This document shows positions 45,655 through 54,800 of a stretch of DNA of 64,000 nucleotides, piece after piece. Made by a program: the position numbers and the translations under genes. The notes under the pieces were generated by a model. That model was given only the letters and a program-made list of their open reading frames with translations, was not told the origin of the DNA and did no database searches. Numbering within the stretch: position 1 is the first letter of the stretch; every line of letters begins with the position of its first letter. The stretch is from assembly GCA_943788615.1 (NCBI GenBank), contig CALSQY010000001.1, forward strand, positions 248,001 through 312,000, in the 5' to 3' direction. Source of the stretch: UBA4465 sp002292365. GTDB taxonomy: Bacteria; Bacteroidota; Bacteroidia; Cytophagales; Cyclobacteriaceae.

Positions 45655-46185
45655 ATGAAGGACATTCTAAGAAGACATCAAGTACTCAAATTAGAGATCG
45701 TCGATGTCATTAACAAACAAATAAAGATGGAGGCACATTCGTCATCGGCCTATCTAGCGATGGCGGGTTGGTGTGATCTACAAGGCTATGACAATTGTGC
45801 GGATTTTTTCTTCAAGCAATCAGAAGAAGAGCGGAAGCATCAACTTAAATTTTTTCATTATTTGACAGATATGGAGGCTCAAGCCATTGCTCCCGCAATT
45901 GGAGATTGTCAGCATGATTTTGAAAATCTAAGAGATGTTTTTGAGACGGCTTTGGACATAGAAATTAGCGTGACTGACGCCATTCATGATATCGTGGGTG
46001 AGTGTAGAAAACACACTGATATCGCTACAGAGGAATTCATGAAGTGGTTTGTTCAGGAACAAATTGAGGAGGAATACATAGCGAGAAGAGCATTGGAGTT
46101 ATTTGATGTGTTGGGTGAAGATAAAATTGCACTGGGCATGATCGAAGAAAAAATATTAAGTGTTTCTTATGATGGTGCAAATTAA
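45655..46185 (+). CDS. Ferritin
   Basis: This is a 176-residue non-haem ferritin (FtnA type) that oxidises Fe(II) and stores it as a mineral core. The four-helix bundle keeps ferroxidase ligands: Glu in KMEAHSSSAYLAMAGWC (about 24-40), the EEERKHQLKF helix (Glu and His about 60-64), ETALDIEISVTDAIHD (about 101) and QEQIEEEY. The Cys content is higher than usual (residues 40, 50, 88, 121). It ends the iron block and has a strong terminator. Confidence 0.93.
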   Translation: MKDILRRHQVLKLEIVDVINKQIKMEAHSSSAYLAMAGWCDLQGYDNCADFFFKQSEEERKHQLKFFHYLTDMEAQAIAPAIGDCQHDFENLRDVFETALDIEISVTDAIHDIVGECRKHTDIATEEFMKWFVQEQIEEEYIARRALELFDVLGEDKIALGMIEEKILSVSYDGAN

Positions 46186-46202
46186 GTCGACATCATTATA
46201 AA

Positions 46203-46236
46203 AAAATGCAGGAATATCATTCTTGCGTTTTTTTTT
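46203..46236 (+). terminator. Terminator after ferritin
   Basis: An 8-bp stem (46208-46215 with 46219-46226, one G-T pair) with a 3-nt loop is followed by GTTTTTTTTT. It lies 22 nt past the ferritin stop and closes the iron block. Confidence 0.85.
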
Positions 46237-46273
46237 GCCCTAACCAGAACCGCTCATAAGGGAATGTATTGGG

Positions 46274-46813
46274 TTATAGTAAAGGGCGGCCTATTTTTTG
46301 GAACATATCCCAAATAACCACCCCGACGCTGACCGAAATATTGAGGGAATGCTTGGTTCCAAATTGGGGGATTTCTAGACAATCATCAGCATGGGCGACT
46401 ACCTCCTCGGTGACCCCAAATACTTCGTTGCCAAAGAAAAAGCCATATTTTTTATCTGAATTAGGCTGGAAGGTGTCCAGAGCCAGACTCTGATCGGTTT
46501 GCTCAACACAAATAATTTGATAGCCTTCGGACCGTAATTTTTGTAGGGCCAGCATGGGTTCTGAGAGATATTCCCAGGTCACAGATTCAGTAGCACCCAA
46601 AGCGGATTTTTGAATTTCTCGATGCGGTGGTTGGGCGGTAATGCCGGTCAAGATGATTTTTTCAACTCTGAAGGCATCTGCGGTACGAAAGGTCGCCCCT
46701 ACGTTGTGCATACTCCTGATGTTGTCCAAAACAATAACCCAAGGCATTTTCTTTGAGACCTTGAAAGCTTCGGGATCCATACGCTGGAGTTCTTCATTTT
46801 TAAGTTTCCGCAT
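46274..46813 (-). CDS. TrmH/SpoU-family RNA 2'-O-methyltransferase
   Basis: This 179-residue SPOUT-fold enzyme transfers methyl from SAM to the ribose 2'-OH of tRNA or rRNA. Motif 1 NVGATFRTADAF (about 37-48, the Asn and Arg catalytic pair), motif 2 FFFGNEVFGV (about 126) and motif 3 LEIPQFGTKHSLNISVSVGV (about 146-165) are intact. An earlier TTG (46819) is possible; the ATG at 46813 (MRKLKNEELQR) is preferred. It lacks the N-terminal RNA-binding L30e-like domain of RlmB, so the target is uncertain. Confidence 0.85.
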   Translation of the reverse strand: MRKLKNEELQRMDPEAFKVSKKMPWVIVLDNIRSMHNVGATFRTADAFRVEKIILTGITAQPPHREIQKSALGATESVTWEYLSEPMLALQKLRSEGYQIICVEQTDQSLALDTFQPNSDKKYGFFFGNEVFGVTEEVVAHADDCLEIPQFGTKHSLNISVSVGVVIWDMFQKIGRPLL

Positions 46814-46946
46814 CTGCAAATATCGGAGGGTTCCGAGTGGTTTACAAGTAGCTTCTGGTCGAACTTTTTTAAATCTTAAATTATCAACACGGCTTTTCTA
46901 CTTTCCATCTCTGCATTTATTATTATTGCTCTAATCTTAGTAGACC

Positions 46947-49556
46947 ATGCCAAAAACCACCCAAGCGCCAAAAGAAACTCCCTTGATGAAGCAATACAAT
47001 GCTATCAAGAGCAAATATCCAGGCGCTTTATTGCTTTTTAGGGTAGGAGATTTTTATGAAACTTTTGGTGAGGACGCCATCAAAGCCTCTAAAATTCTAG
47101 ACATTGTGTTGACCAAAAGAGCCAATGGATCCGCTTCCCACATAGAATTGGCAGGCTTTCCCCATCATTCTTTGGACAATTATCTTTCTAAATTAGTGCG
47201 GTCTGGGCAACGGGTGGCGATTTGTGACCAACTGGAAGATCCCAAGGGCGTCAAAGGAATCGTCAAAAGAGGGGTAACCGAACTGGTCACTCCGGGTTTG
47301 TCCTTAAATGATCAAGTCCTCTCGACAGGAAAAAATAATTATCTGGCCTCGATTGATTTTCAAAAGGAGCGGAATGGGATGGCTTTTTTGGACCTCTCCA
47401 CAGGGGAGTTTTTTACAACCGAGGGGGATGATGCCTACACGGCCAAGTTATTGCAGGGATTCCAACCCGCAGAAGTGATTTATAGCAAAGCAGCTAAAGA
47501 GCGTTATCAATCCCTTTTTGAGGACCAGTACCCTTCATTTATCATCGAAGATTGGATTTATAAATATGATTTCGCCCATCAAAAACTACTCCAGCAGTTT
47601 GGGACCCAAACGCTAAAAGGATTTGGTATCCATGAGATGGCCCAAGCCATTGTCGCCACCGGTGCGATCCTCTATTATTTAGAAGAGACCGAGCACAAGG
47701 AGTTGGCTCATATTTCTAGTATTACCCGGCTTGAGGAAGAGCGATACATGTGGCTCGATCGTTTTTCTGTGAGAAACTTGGAGTTACTCTCACCCAATCA
47801 GCCGGATGGCATTCCCTTGATCGATGTGCTCAATCATGTGGTGACCCCGATGGGCAGCCGGATGCTGAGAAAATGGGTGGTATTGCCACTCAAAGAAAAA
47901 ACCGCTATTGCTGCGCGCTTGAATCGGGTCGCGGCTTTGTTCGAAGATCCCACGCGGCTTGAATCAATCATTGCATCATTGAAAAAAATGGGAGATTTGG
48001 AGCGTTTGGTATCCAAAGTGGCCACGGGGAGGATCAACCCCCGAGAGCTTCATCAACTTAAAAACAGTTTAGAACCGATTGGCCCCATTAAGGCATTGCT
48101 GGCAGACAGTCCCGAGAAATGCTTACAACAATTGGCCAAGTCATTGAATGACCATGAGGATTTTATGCATCATGTGACCCAATCCTTGACCGATGCGCCC
48201 CCCATGTTGTTACATCAAGGAAATGTGATTCGAGAGGGGGTTGATGCCGATTTAGATGAATACCGAAGTTTGGCTTTCTCAGGGAAAGATTATTTGCTGG
48301 GAATCCAAAAAAGGGAAGCTGAAAGTACGGGGATCACTTCTCTTAAAATAGCCTATAACAAAGTTTTTGGCTATTATCTGGAGGTATCCAATACCCACAA
48401 AGACAAAGTGCCTACCGGTTGGATCAGAAAGCAGACTTTGGTCAATGCAGAAAGATACATTACCGAGGAGCTTAAGGTTTACGAGGAGAAAATATTACAG
48501 GCCGAAAGCCAATTGGGCGTCATAGAAAGCAGATTGTACCAAGAGCTGGTGGTTTATGCCAAGGGACATATGGGTCCTATTCAAGAAGATGCCCGGCTGA
48601 TCGCCACCTTGGATTGCCTCAGTAATTTTGCGGCCATTGCCAAAGCGCACCAATATGTATGTCCTTCGCTTTCTGAGGCCTCGGTCATAGACATCAAGGC
48701 CGGCCGCCATCCCGTCATCGAGCGACTCATGGCACCGGGGGAGTCTTATATCCCCAATGATGTATATCTGGACAACGAATCTCAACAGATCTTAGTGATC
48801 ACGGGCCCCAATATGTCAGGAAAATCTGCTCTACTGCGTCAAACGGCATTGATCGTGATTATGGCACAGATAGGAAGTTTTGTGCCTGCAGGCTATGCCA
48901 AAATAGGGATCACTGACAAAATATTTACGCGCGTGGGCGCTTCAGACAACTTGTCCAGAGGCGAGTCCACTTTCATGGTAGAAATGACAGAAACCGCCAG
49001 TATTTTGAATAATTTGAGTGATCAATCCTTGGTCATTATGGATGAAATTGGAAGGGGGACCAGTACGTATGATGGCATTTCTATCGCATGGTCCATAGTT
49101 GAATATTTGCACAATCATCAAAAAGCCAAGCCCAAAACACTTTTTGCGACCCACTATCATGAGCTCAATCAATTGGCGGGAGACTTAACTCGGGTTCAAA
49201 ATTTTCATATAGCGGTCAAGGAGCTCAAAGATCAAGTTATTTTCTTAAGAAAGCTAGTTTCAGGAGGCACCGAGCACAGTTTTGGCATCCATGTGGCGCA
49301 GATGGCAGGGATGCCCAATCAGGTCATCTTACGCTCCAATGAAATTCTGAAATTGCTGGAAAAAGAAAAAGGAGGCGTAGCCGAAGCCGAAATTTTGTCC
49401 AACCTGCCCACCCATAATTTTCAACTTAATTTATTTGAAGCCGATCCACGTATAGAGCAACTCATGTCTCAATTGCGAGACGTGGATGTCAATAATATTT
49501 CACCCGTAGATGCCTTGGTCAAACTCAATGAGTTGAAGAAGCTGTTGAAGAAGTAA
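46947..49556 (+). CDS. mutS: DNA mismatch repair protein MutS
   Basis: MutS recognises mismatches and bulges and recruits MutL. The full-length protein (869 residues) has the N-terminal mismatch-recognition domain with GDFYETFGEDA (about 32, containing the Phe-X-Glu wedge), connector, lever and clamp domains, and the ATPase: Walker A TGPNMSGKSALLRQ (about 622), signature ASDNLSRGESTFMVEM, Walker B SLVIMDEIGRGTSTYDG and the FATHYHEL switch. The presence of the FxE motif and the clamp marks it as MutS1 rather than MutS2. Confidence 0.96.
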   Translation: MPKTTQAPKETPLMKQYNAIKSKYPGALLLFRVGDFYETFGEDAIKASKILDIVLTKRANGSASHIELAGFPHHSLDNYLSKLVRSGQRVAICDQLEDPKGVKGIVKRGVTELVTPGLSLNDQVLSTGKNNYLASIDFQKERNGMAFLDLSTGEFFTTEGDDAYTAKLLQGFQPAEVIYSKAAKERYQSLFEDQYPSFIIEDWIYKYDFAHQKLLQQFGTQTLKGFGIHEMAQAIVATGAILYYLEETEHKELAHISSITRLEEERYMWLDRFSVRNLELLSPNQPDGIPLIDVLNHVVTPMGSRMLRKWVVLPLKEKTAIAARLNRVAALFEDPTRLESIIASLKKMGDLERLVSKVATGRINPRELHQLKNSLEPIGPIKALLADSPEKCLQQLAKSLNDHEDFMHHVTQSLTDAPPMLLHQGNVIREGVDADLDEYRSLAFSGKDYLLGIQKREAESTGITSLKIAYNKVFGYYLEVSNTHKDKVPTGWIRKQTLVNAERYITEELKVYEEKILQAESQLGVIESRLYQELVVYAKGHMGPIQEDARLIATLDCLSNFAAIAKAHQYVCPSLSEASVIDIKAGRHPVIERLMAPGESYIPNDVYLDNESQQILVITGPNMSGKSALLRQTALIVIMAQIGSFVPAGYAKIGITDKIFTRVGASDNLSRGESTFMVEMTETASILNNLSDQSLVIMDEIGRGTSTYDGISIAWSIVEYLHNHQKAKPKTLFATHYHELNQLAGDLTRVQNFHIAVKELKDQVIFLRKLVSGGTEHSFGIHVAQMAGMPNQVILRSNEILKLLEKEKGGVAEAEILSNLPTHNFQLNLFEADPRIEQLMSQLRDVDVNNISPVDALVKLNELKKLLKK

Positions 49557-49557
49557 T

Positions 49558-50429
49558 TCATTTACGCTCATAGAAATAAAACTTCTGTTTTTTGTCTTTT
49601 CTTTCACTGAGCGTTACAAAACCTTCGTCAGTCCAAGCAATGGCTTCGCCTTGGGGTTCTTCCTTATAGGGGAGGGTATAATCAGGACCCTCGGCGATGC
49701 GTAGCACTGCGGGTTTTTCAGAAGCCTCCCAGTAATAAATCTTCTTGTAGTTTTTTAATAATATTTCTCCTGTGGAGGGGTGAATATCTCCAGCGGTAAA
49801 AAGGGTAGCCGGTAATGTGCCTTTTGAAGCGATGGAGATGGGGTCTATATTCGGCTCAAAAGGGAACGCATATACGTGACAATTTTTCTCTCTTTTGGTG
49901 ACGATGATCAGCTCCTGGGTACGGTGATCAAAGAGCAAAGATTCTGCATCTCTAGCCCCTTCAGCATACTGAAGAGACATTTGTTCAAAGGAATCAAGGG
50001 TAAGCTGAGTTTGTAGGGAATCCCATCGCGGTTCTTTGATCTTATAAATCGTGATGTATTCTCCTTTTGGCATCATTATCACCCATATCTGCAATGTATA
50101 AGTCAGCGCCATGTCTTGCGATGTCTTCCCAATCGAAGGACTCCGCCCCTGAGAGGAAAACTTTTAAATGAATGTTTCCTTCTTGATCAATGAGGAACAG
50201 CTTCGGCATCTGCGCCGCTGTCGTTGTGGGTCCAAAACATCCCTGGGTTTATGGCAGAGGTGACTAAACCGCTGGCTTCCTCAATTTTTTTTCCTTTTAT
50301 AGTAGCCACTACAAGCCCTTTCTCAAACAAGGACTTATTTTTTTCAATTTTGACTTCCTTTTTTTTAGGAGTACAACTTATCGCTAAAAGGATCAGTAGG
50401 AAAACGGCGGTTTTACTGTAATTGAGCAT
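49558..50429 (-). pseudogene. Lipoprotein of beta-propeller type, two frameshifts
   Basis: Three frames together make one protein of about 290 residues. The first (from 50429) has a lipoprotein signal ending LAISC and the motif FWTHNDSGADA. The second contains KLFLIDQEGNIHLKV, FDWEDIARHG and LYIADMGDND. The third (to 49558) continues EYITIYKIKEP and ends at residue FYFYERK. The WTHNDSG and DWEDIA motifs match a family of Bacteroidota propeller-like proteins without known function. One extra base near 50198-50208 and one in an A4 run near 50063-50072 explain both shifts. The conserved residues survive, so an error is as likely as decay. Confidence 0.75.
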
Positions 50430-50477
50430 GTTGCGTCAAGAGTTTAAGGTTTCTGTCAATAAAATTACATTTGCTAC

Positions 50478-50507
50478 TTGTAAAATTGTAATGTTAAGGT
50501 AAATTTG
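50478..50507 (+). promoter_or_regulatory. Promoter of the tRNA genes
   Basis: A -33 TTG (50478-50480) and -7 TAAATTTG (50500-50507) are 19 nt apart, matching the Bacteroidota consensus. The tRNA-Gly starts 26 nt after the -7 box. Confidence 0.75.
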
Positions 50508-50533
50508 CAACTCTTTTAGCAATTAAAAGATAA

Positions 50534-50606
50534 GCGAGAGTAGCTCAGCTGGTAGAGCACAACCTTGCCAAGGTTGGGGTCGCGAGTTCGAATCTCGTCT
50601 CCCGCT
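50534..50606 (+). tRNA. tRNA-Gly (GCC)
   Basis: The 73-nt cloverleaf has a D arm with GCTCAGCTGGTAGAGC, an anticodon loop TTGCCAA (anticodon GCC) in an ACCTT/AAGGT-type stem, and the T loop TTCGAAT. The acceptor stem pairs except for one A4-C69 mismatch; the usual sequence here would be G. The CCA end is not encoded, as is normal in many Bacteroidota. A terminator-like hairpin follows. Confidence 0.93.
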
Positions 50607-50610
50607 CAAT

Positions 50611-50636
50611 AAAAGAGCCGCCATCAGCGGCTTTTT
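50611..50636 (+). terminator. Hairpin terminator after tRNA-Gly
   Basis: The arms AGCCGC (50616-50621) and GCGGCT (50627-50632) enclose a 5-nt loop and are followed by T4 after the stem T; flanking A4 and T4 extend it. It lies 5 nt past the tRNA-Gly. Confidence 0.75.
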
Positions 50637-50670
50637 GTTATTGAAGTGTATGCTTCAACTTAATGTATCT

Positions 50671-50754
50671 GCCCGGGTGGTGGAATTGGTAGACACGCAG
50701 GACTTAAAATCCTGTGATCGCAAGATCGTATGGGTTCAAGTCCCATCCCGGGTA
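50671..50754 (+). tRNA. tRNA-Leu (TAA)
   Basis: The 84-nt gene has GCCCGGG/CCCGGGT acceptor arms (G1-T72 wobble), the class II long variable arm (TGATCGCAAGATCGT), and anticodon loop CTTAAAA in a CAGGA/TCCTG stem (anticodon TAA). The T loop is TTCAAGT. It lies 64 nt after tRNA-Gly, so its own transcription or readthrough past the hairpin is needed. Confidence 0.93.
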
Positions 50755-50773
50755 CTATACTGGAGACAAAGTA

Positions 50774-50792
50774 AGAGTTATCTCTCTTTTTT
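50774..50792 (+). terminator. Weak hairpin after tRNA-Leu
   Basis: A 4-bp stem AGAG/CTCT with a TTAT loop is followed by C and T6. The U-run is good but the stem is short. Confidence 0.35.
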
Positions 50793-51012
50793 GTGAATTC
50801 TTCTTAATTTAGTTACTTCGAGAAGCCAGTGGATTTGTTGATCATTTTGAAAAACAATATATTAATTTATACTTGATTCTGAAAGGATAAATTTTGGGAA
50901 AGTGCTTTAATAGGCTGAGAAAAGATATTTAATTCTTTCAATATTCTAAAATAGTAGCAGAAAAAATGGATAAGAAGATCGCGAATTGTGAAAGATGAAC
51001 ATGTAAATAATT

Positions 51013-51996
51013 ATGAGGGTTGATAAGAGTTTAAAAGGAGTTATAATTTTAGTTACAGGTGGAGCGGGATTTATTGGTAGTAACATTTGTGATTACCTCA
51101 TATCTTGTGAGGCCAAAGTAAGGTGTTTTGATAATTTTTCAACTGGGGATAAGCAAAATATTAACCACTTACTTCAAAATAAAAAATTTACTTTAATTGA
51201 GGAGGATATTAGAAATCTGAAAGCTTGCAATGCGGCTGCGGTGAATGCGGATTATATTCTTCATCAAGCAGCATTAGGTTCAGTTCCTAGATCTGTAGAG
51301 GATCCAATAACCTCTAATGAGGTAAATATTAATGGATTCTTGAATATTTTAGTTGCGGCAAGAGATAATAATGTGAAAAAAGTTGTCTATGCAGCAAGTA
51401 GCTCCACCTACGGAGATTCAAAGGATTTGCCTAAAACTGAAAATAATATTGGCAATCCATTATCTCCATATGGTATTACTAAATATGTAAATGAGCTTTA
51501 TGCATCTATATTCAAGAAAATTTATAACCTTGACACAATTGGATTGAGATACTTTAATGTTTTTGGACCAAGACAAGATGCGAATGGAGCTTATGCTGCT
51601 GTTATTCCCCTTTTCATTAAAAGTATTTTAGCGGACTCTAGACCGACGATTAATGGAGATGGAGAAAATTCAAGAGATTTCACATTTATTGATAATGTTG
51701 TTCAGGCAAACATTTTAGCAATTTCGGCAAAAGAAGAATCAAATAATCAAATTTACAACGTGGCTTGTGGTAAAAGAAAAAGCTTGAATCAACTTTTCAA
51801 TATTATTAAAAAAAGCGCAATAGATTTAGGTGTTAGCTGTGGAAGAACAAGACCTGTTTTTGGCCAATCTAGAAGTGGAGACATCCCTCATTCCCTAGCA
51901 TCTATAGAGAAAGCGCGAAAATTATTAAAATATGAACCACTAGTTCAATTTGATGAAGGGATAAAGAAAACGATCAAATGGCATTTAAATAATTAA
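51013..51996 (+). CDS. UDP-N-acetylglucosamine/glucuronate 4-epimerase (WbpP/TviC-like)
   Basis: This 327-residue extended SDR enzyme supplies UDP-GalNAc or UDP-GalNAcA for surface polysaccharide. The NAD loop TGGAGFIGSNICDYL (about 15-29), the catalytic Ser in YAASSSTYGDS (about 122-132), YGITKYVNE (catalytic Tyr and Lys about 153-157) and the GSVPRSVEDP substrate loop (about 89-98) fit the WbpP/TviC subgroup. It is followed after 4 nt by the matching dehydrogenase. Codon usage is more A/T-rich than in the upstream housekeeping genes. Confidence 0.88.
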   Translation: MRVDKSLKGVIILVTGGAGFIGSNICDYLISCEAKVRCFDNFSTGDKQNINHLLQNKKFTLIEEDIRNLKACNAAAVNADYILHQAALGSVPRSVEDPITSNEVNINGFLNILVAARDNNVKKVVYAASSSTYGDSKDLPKTENNIGNPLSPYGITKYVNELYASIFKKIYNLDTIGLRYFNVFGPRQDANGAYAAVIPLFIKSILADSRPTINGDGENSRDFTFIDNVVQANILAISAKEESNNQIYNVACGKRKSLNQLFNIIKKSAIDLGVSCGRTRPVFGQSRSGDIPHSLASIEKARKLLKYEPLVQFDEGIKKTIKWHLNN

Positions 51997-52000
51997 TAAA

Positions 52001-53278
52001 ATGATTCCAGAAAAAAAAATAGCAATTATTGGCTTGGGCTATGTAGGTCTTCCACTTGCAGTAGAATTTGGTCAAAAATATAAAACAGTTGGTTATGATT
52101 TAAATAAAAAACGAATTCAAACCCTACAGAAAGGGTTTGATGATACTTTGGAGATAGACTCTGAATATTTAACAAAAACCTTAAAAAACAAATTTTTTAA
52201 GGTTACTTCTAGGAAGCAGGATATAAAGAGCTGTAATATTTTTATTATTACTGTACCGACACCAATTGATAAGCATAATAGGCCTGTATTATCTCCTTTA
52301 TTAGCGGTAAGTGAACTTGTTGGATCGATGTTAAAGAAAGGAGATATTGTAATATATGAAAGTACAGTTTATCCTGGAGTTACTGAAGATGAATGTGTAC
52401 CGGTGCTTGAAAAAGTTAGTTGTCTTATTTATAATTTAGATTTTTTTGTTGGTTACAGTCCAGAAAGAATAAACCCAGGCGACAAAGAGCACACTCTTAC
52501 TAAAATTTTAAAGGTAACGTCAGGGTCTAACAAAAAAGTGGCCGAAGTTATTGACAAATTATACAAATCAATAATTGTTGCAGGAACATATAAAGCAGCT
52601 TCAATAAAAGTAGCAGAAGCAGCAAAAGTGATTGAAAATTCACAGCGAGATATAAATATTGCATTTGTAAATGAATTAGCTAAAATCTTCAATTTACTTG
52701 GACTTAATACAAATCAAGTTTTAGAAGCAGCAGCTACGAAATGGAATTTTCTAAACTTTAAACCTGGTTTAGTTGGTGGACATTGTATTGGTGTCGATCC
52801 TTACTATTTAGCTCAGAAAGCTCAGGAGGTCGATCATCATCCTGAAATTATTCTTTCAGGAAGAAGAGTTAATGATAGTATGGGGAAATATGTTGCATCT
52901 GAGACAGTAAAATTAATGCTTAAAAAGCAAGTGCAGCTAAGGAATTCAAATGTCCTGATTTTAGGATTTACTTTTAAAGAAGAATGTCCTGATTTCAGAA
53001 ATACCAAAGTTATTGATATTATTCAGGAGCTTTTTTCATATGGTTTAAACATTACCACTGTTGATCCTTGGGTTGATAAAAAGAAAGTTTTTGATGAGTA
53101 TGGCATAAATATTTTTAAAGATATTCCAAAGAAAATTAAGTTTGATGCAGCAATTCTGGCAGTTGGACATTCATGCTTCAGAAAGATAAATTTTAATAGT
53201 AATAACATGACCAAAAATAAGGTTATTTATGATGTTAAGGGATTTTTAGATTCCGAAATAACTGATGGGGGACTTTGA
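52001..53278 (+). CDS. UDP-N-acetyl-hexosamine dehydrogenase (WbpO/TviB-like)
   Basis: This is a 425-residue nucleotide-sugar dehydrogenase that oxidises C6 of UDP-GlcNAc or UDP-GalNAc to the uronic acid with NAD+. The N-terminal GLGYVGLPLAVEFG (about 11-24), ESTVYPGVTED (about 120-130), catalytic region AEAAKVIENSQRDINIAFVN (Lys and Asn) and Cys in GGHCIGVDPYYL (about 262) are present. The EDxxxK form and the partner epimerase support the WbpO/TviB group over UDP-glucose dehydrogenase. It is part of the AT-rich two-gene unit. Confidence 0.9.
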   Translation: MIPEKKIAIIGLGYVGLPLAVEFGQKYKTVGYDLNKKRIQTLQKGFDDTLEIDSEYLTKTLKNKFFKVTSRKQDIKSCNIFIITVPTPIDKHNRPVLSPLLAVSELVGSMLKKGDIVIYESTVYPGVTEDECVPVLEKVSCLIYNLDFFVGYSPERINPGDKEHTLTKILKVTSGSNKKVAEVIDKLYKSIIVAGTYKAASIKVAEAAKVIENSQRDINIAFVNELAKIFNLLGLNTNQVLEAAATKWNFLNFKPGLVGGHCIGVDPYYLAQKAQEVDHHPEIILSGRRVNDSMGKYVASETVKLMLKKQVQLRNSNVLILGFTFKEECPDFRNTKVIDIIQELFSYGLNITTVDPWVDKKKVFDEYGINIFKDIPKKIKFDAAILAVGHSCFRKINFNSNNMTKNKVIYDVKGFLDSEITDGGL

Positions 53279-53522
53279 CCTTGAAAAATTGAACTAAAGA
53301 CTTTTTAAATAAAAAATATTTCGATACTCACATGTTAAATCTAACTTTTTAAGTTTATTAAGATTAATTAAGCTTGTGCTTAAAGAGTTTGAGAATGGAA
53401 CAGTAAAGGGCACATATTTTGGCTTATTCATTACGCTACAAACACCAATGATTCTTTCTTTCAGGGGTCAAAAAAAAACTCAAAAAAACTTTAAGATTAA
53501 GAGAGATCGCAGAAGAGGCGTT
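53279..53522. other. Short intergenic stretch, nothing recognised
   Basis: AT-rich sequence between the dehydrogenase and the BspA-like fragment. A plus-strand frame from 53376 lacks features and overlaps the fragment antisense. Confidence 0.5.
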
Positions 53523-54170
53523 TTACTTTATGCAGTTGGTGAAGTTAGGTTGAGAGGCGTCCATGCAGCGGCGTTAAAACTGAAATCCGTGCATTTGGTT
53601 ACCTGGTCTACCTGCCAAATAGTTAAATCTTGATTGAATGACATGGAGAGAAAAAACATTCGGGTTATGTCTGTAACTTCATTTACCCTCCAGGCGTTCA
53701 GGTCATGATTAAAGGCGACACTTCCATAAAACATTTCTGCCATGGCAGTTACCTTACTTACTTCCCAGGAACTGAGGTCTTGGTTAAACGAGCTCGCTTG
53801 ATAAAACAGACATTTCATATTGATGACCTTACTGACATCCCAAGAAGTGATATCAAAATTCACAGTTGTGGCAGTAAATAAATTATTCAAATCAGTGACT
53901 CGGGTGGTTACCAGCTTTGAAAGATCTTGGTCATCAGCGACTAGCGCTCTGAAAAGAGCATCATCTACTACCCTACAAATCTCTGAATTAAAGCTATAAT
54001 TGGCTCCCAAGATGGTATTTTCTTTTGCTTTGAGGGTAACCCCATTTGTATCCAAGAAGAGATCATCTGAATAAAGGGGAAGTAAACATCCTTCTTCATC
54101 TACAGTCACTCCCTTTTCTGTATCTGAGCATGTATCTATACTGTTGCCAACACCGCCTTCGTCGGCATCT
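53523..54170 (-). pseudogene. BspA-like (DUF285) surface protein, N-terminally truncated and frameshifted
   Basis: The fragment carries a thrombospondin type 3-like segment (DADEGGVGNSIDTCSDT, then TVDEEGC) and BspA-type repeats of about 25 residues (MFYGSVAFNHDLNAW, FNQDLSSWEVSKV and FNQDLTIWQVDQV). Such surface proteins are usually much longer, with an N-terminal signal and earlier repeats, all missing here: the frame meets the sterol desaturase sequence at about 54170. Near 53550-53564 a one-base shift converts the expected C-terminus into a different frame; corrected, it ends QPNFTNCIK, the usual ending for these repeats. Confidence 0.75.
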
Positions 54171-54800
54171 TGGAAGACAAAATGGGCTTCCCCATGATCA
54201 TTTTAGCTATTTTCAGTATGGTCGGGGTTTTGGTCATTGCAGCGCCCTTGCATCAATTTAATTTGGTCTATGATGAAATAGTTACCTATGAATGGGGCTA
54301 TTGGGGCTTGAGCATCGTGCTCATGATTTTTTTGCATGATACGTATTTTTATTGGATGCATCATCTCATGCATCATCCCAAATTATTTAATTATTTTCAT
54401 TTAGTACATCACAAATCCACCAACCCTTCCCCCTTGGGCAGCTTATGCTTTTCATCCTTTGGAAGCGGTGATTGAAGCTTCCATTATCTTTCTCATTGTT
54501 TGGTTGATTCCTTATCACCGAACTGCCTTGCTCGCTTTTTTGACTTTTATGATTACCTACAACGTATATGGGCATTTGGGCTATGAGTTGTACCCCAAAA
54601 GGTTTCACAAGCATTTCATAGGAAGATGGATCAATACTTCGGTCAATCACAATTTACATCACAAGCATTTTGAAGGCAATTATGGCTTGTATTTTTTGAT
54701 CTGGGATCGCTGGTTGGGAACGGTTCGTCAAGATTATGATGATAGTTATGAGCAAGTGGATAAGCAGCGGAGTAAGATCGCGCATCCAGAGTATTTTTGA
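54170..54800 (+). pseudogene. Sterol desaturase-family membrane protein, headless and frameshifted
   Basis: The two frames read together give about 210 residues of a fatty acid hydroxylase/sterol desaturase-like protein. The di-iron His boxes HDTYFYWMHHLMHHP, HLVHHKSTNP and NHNLHHKHFEGNYG are all present. One extra C in the C5 run at 54429-54433 breaks the frame between NPSP and WAAYAFHP. The N-terminal ~60-80 residues of the family are missing: the sequence begins where the BspA fragment ends. Di-iron ligands are intact, so the frameshift itself may be recent or an error, but the missing head is not. Confidence 0.75.

Noticed and set aside
50641..50658. TTGAAG/CTTCAA hairpin between the tRNA genes
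   Set aside because: Six-base arms with no U-run; likely chance or part of the spacer.
53376..53633. Plus-strand frame after the dehydrogenase
   Set aside because: Antisense to the BspA-like fragment and without family features.
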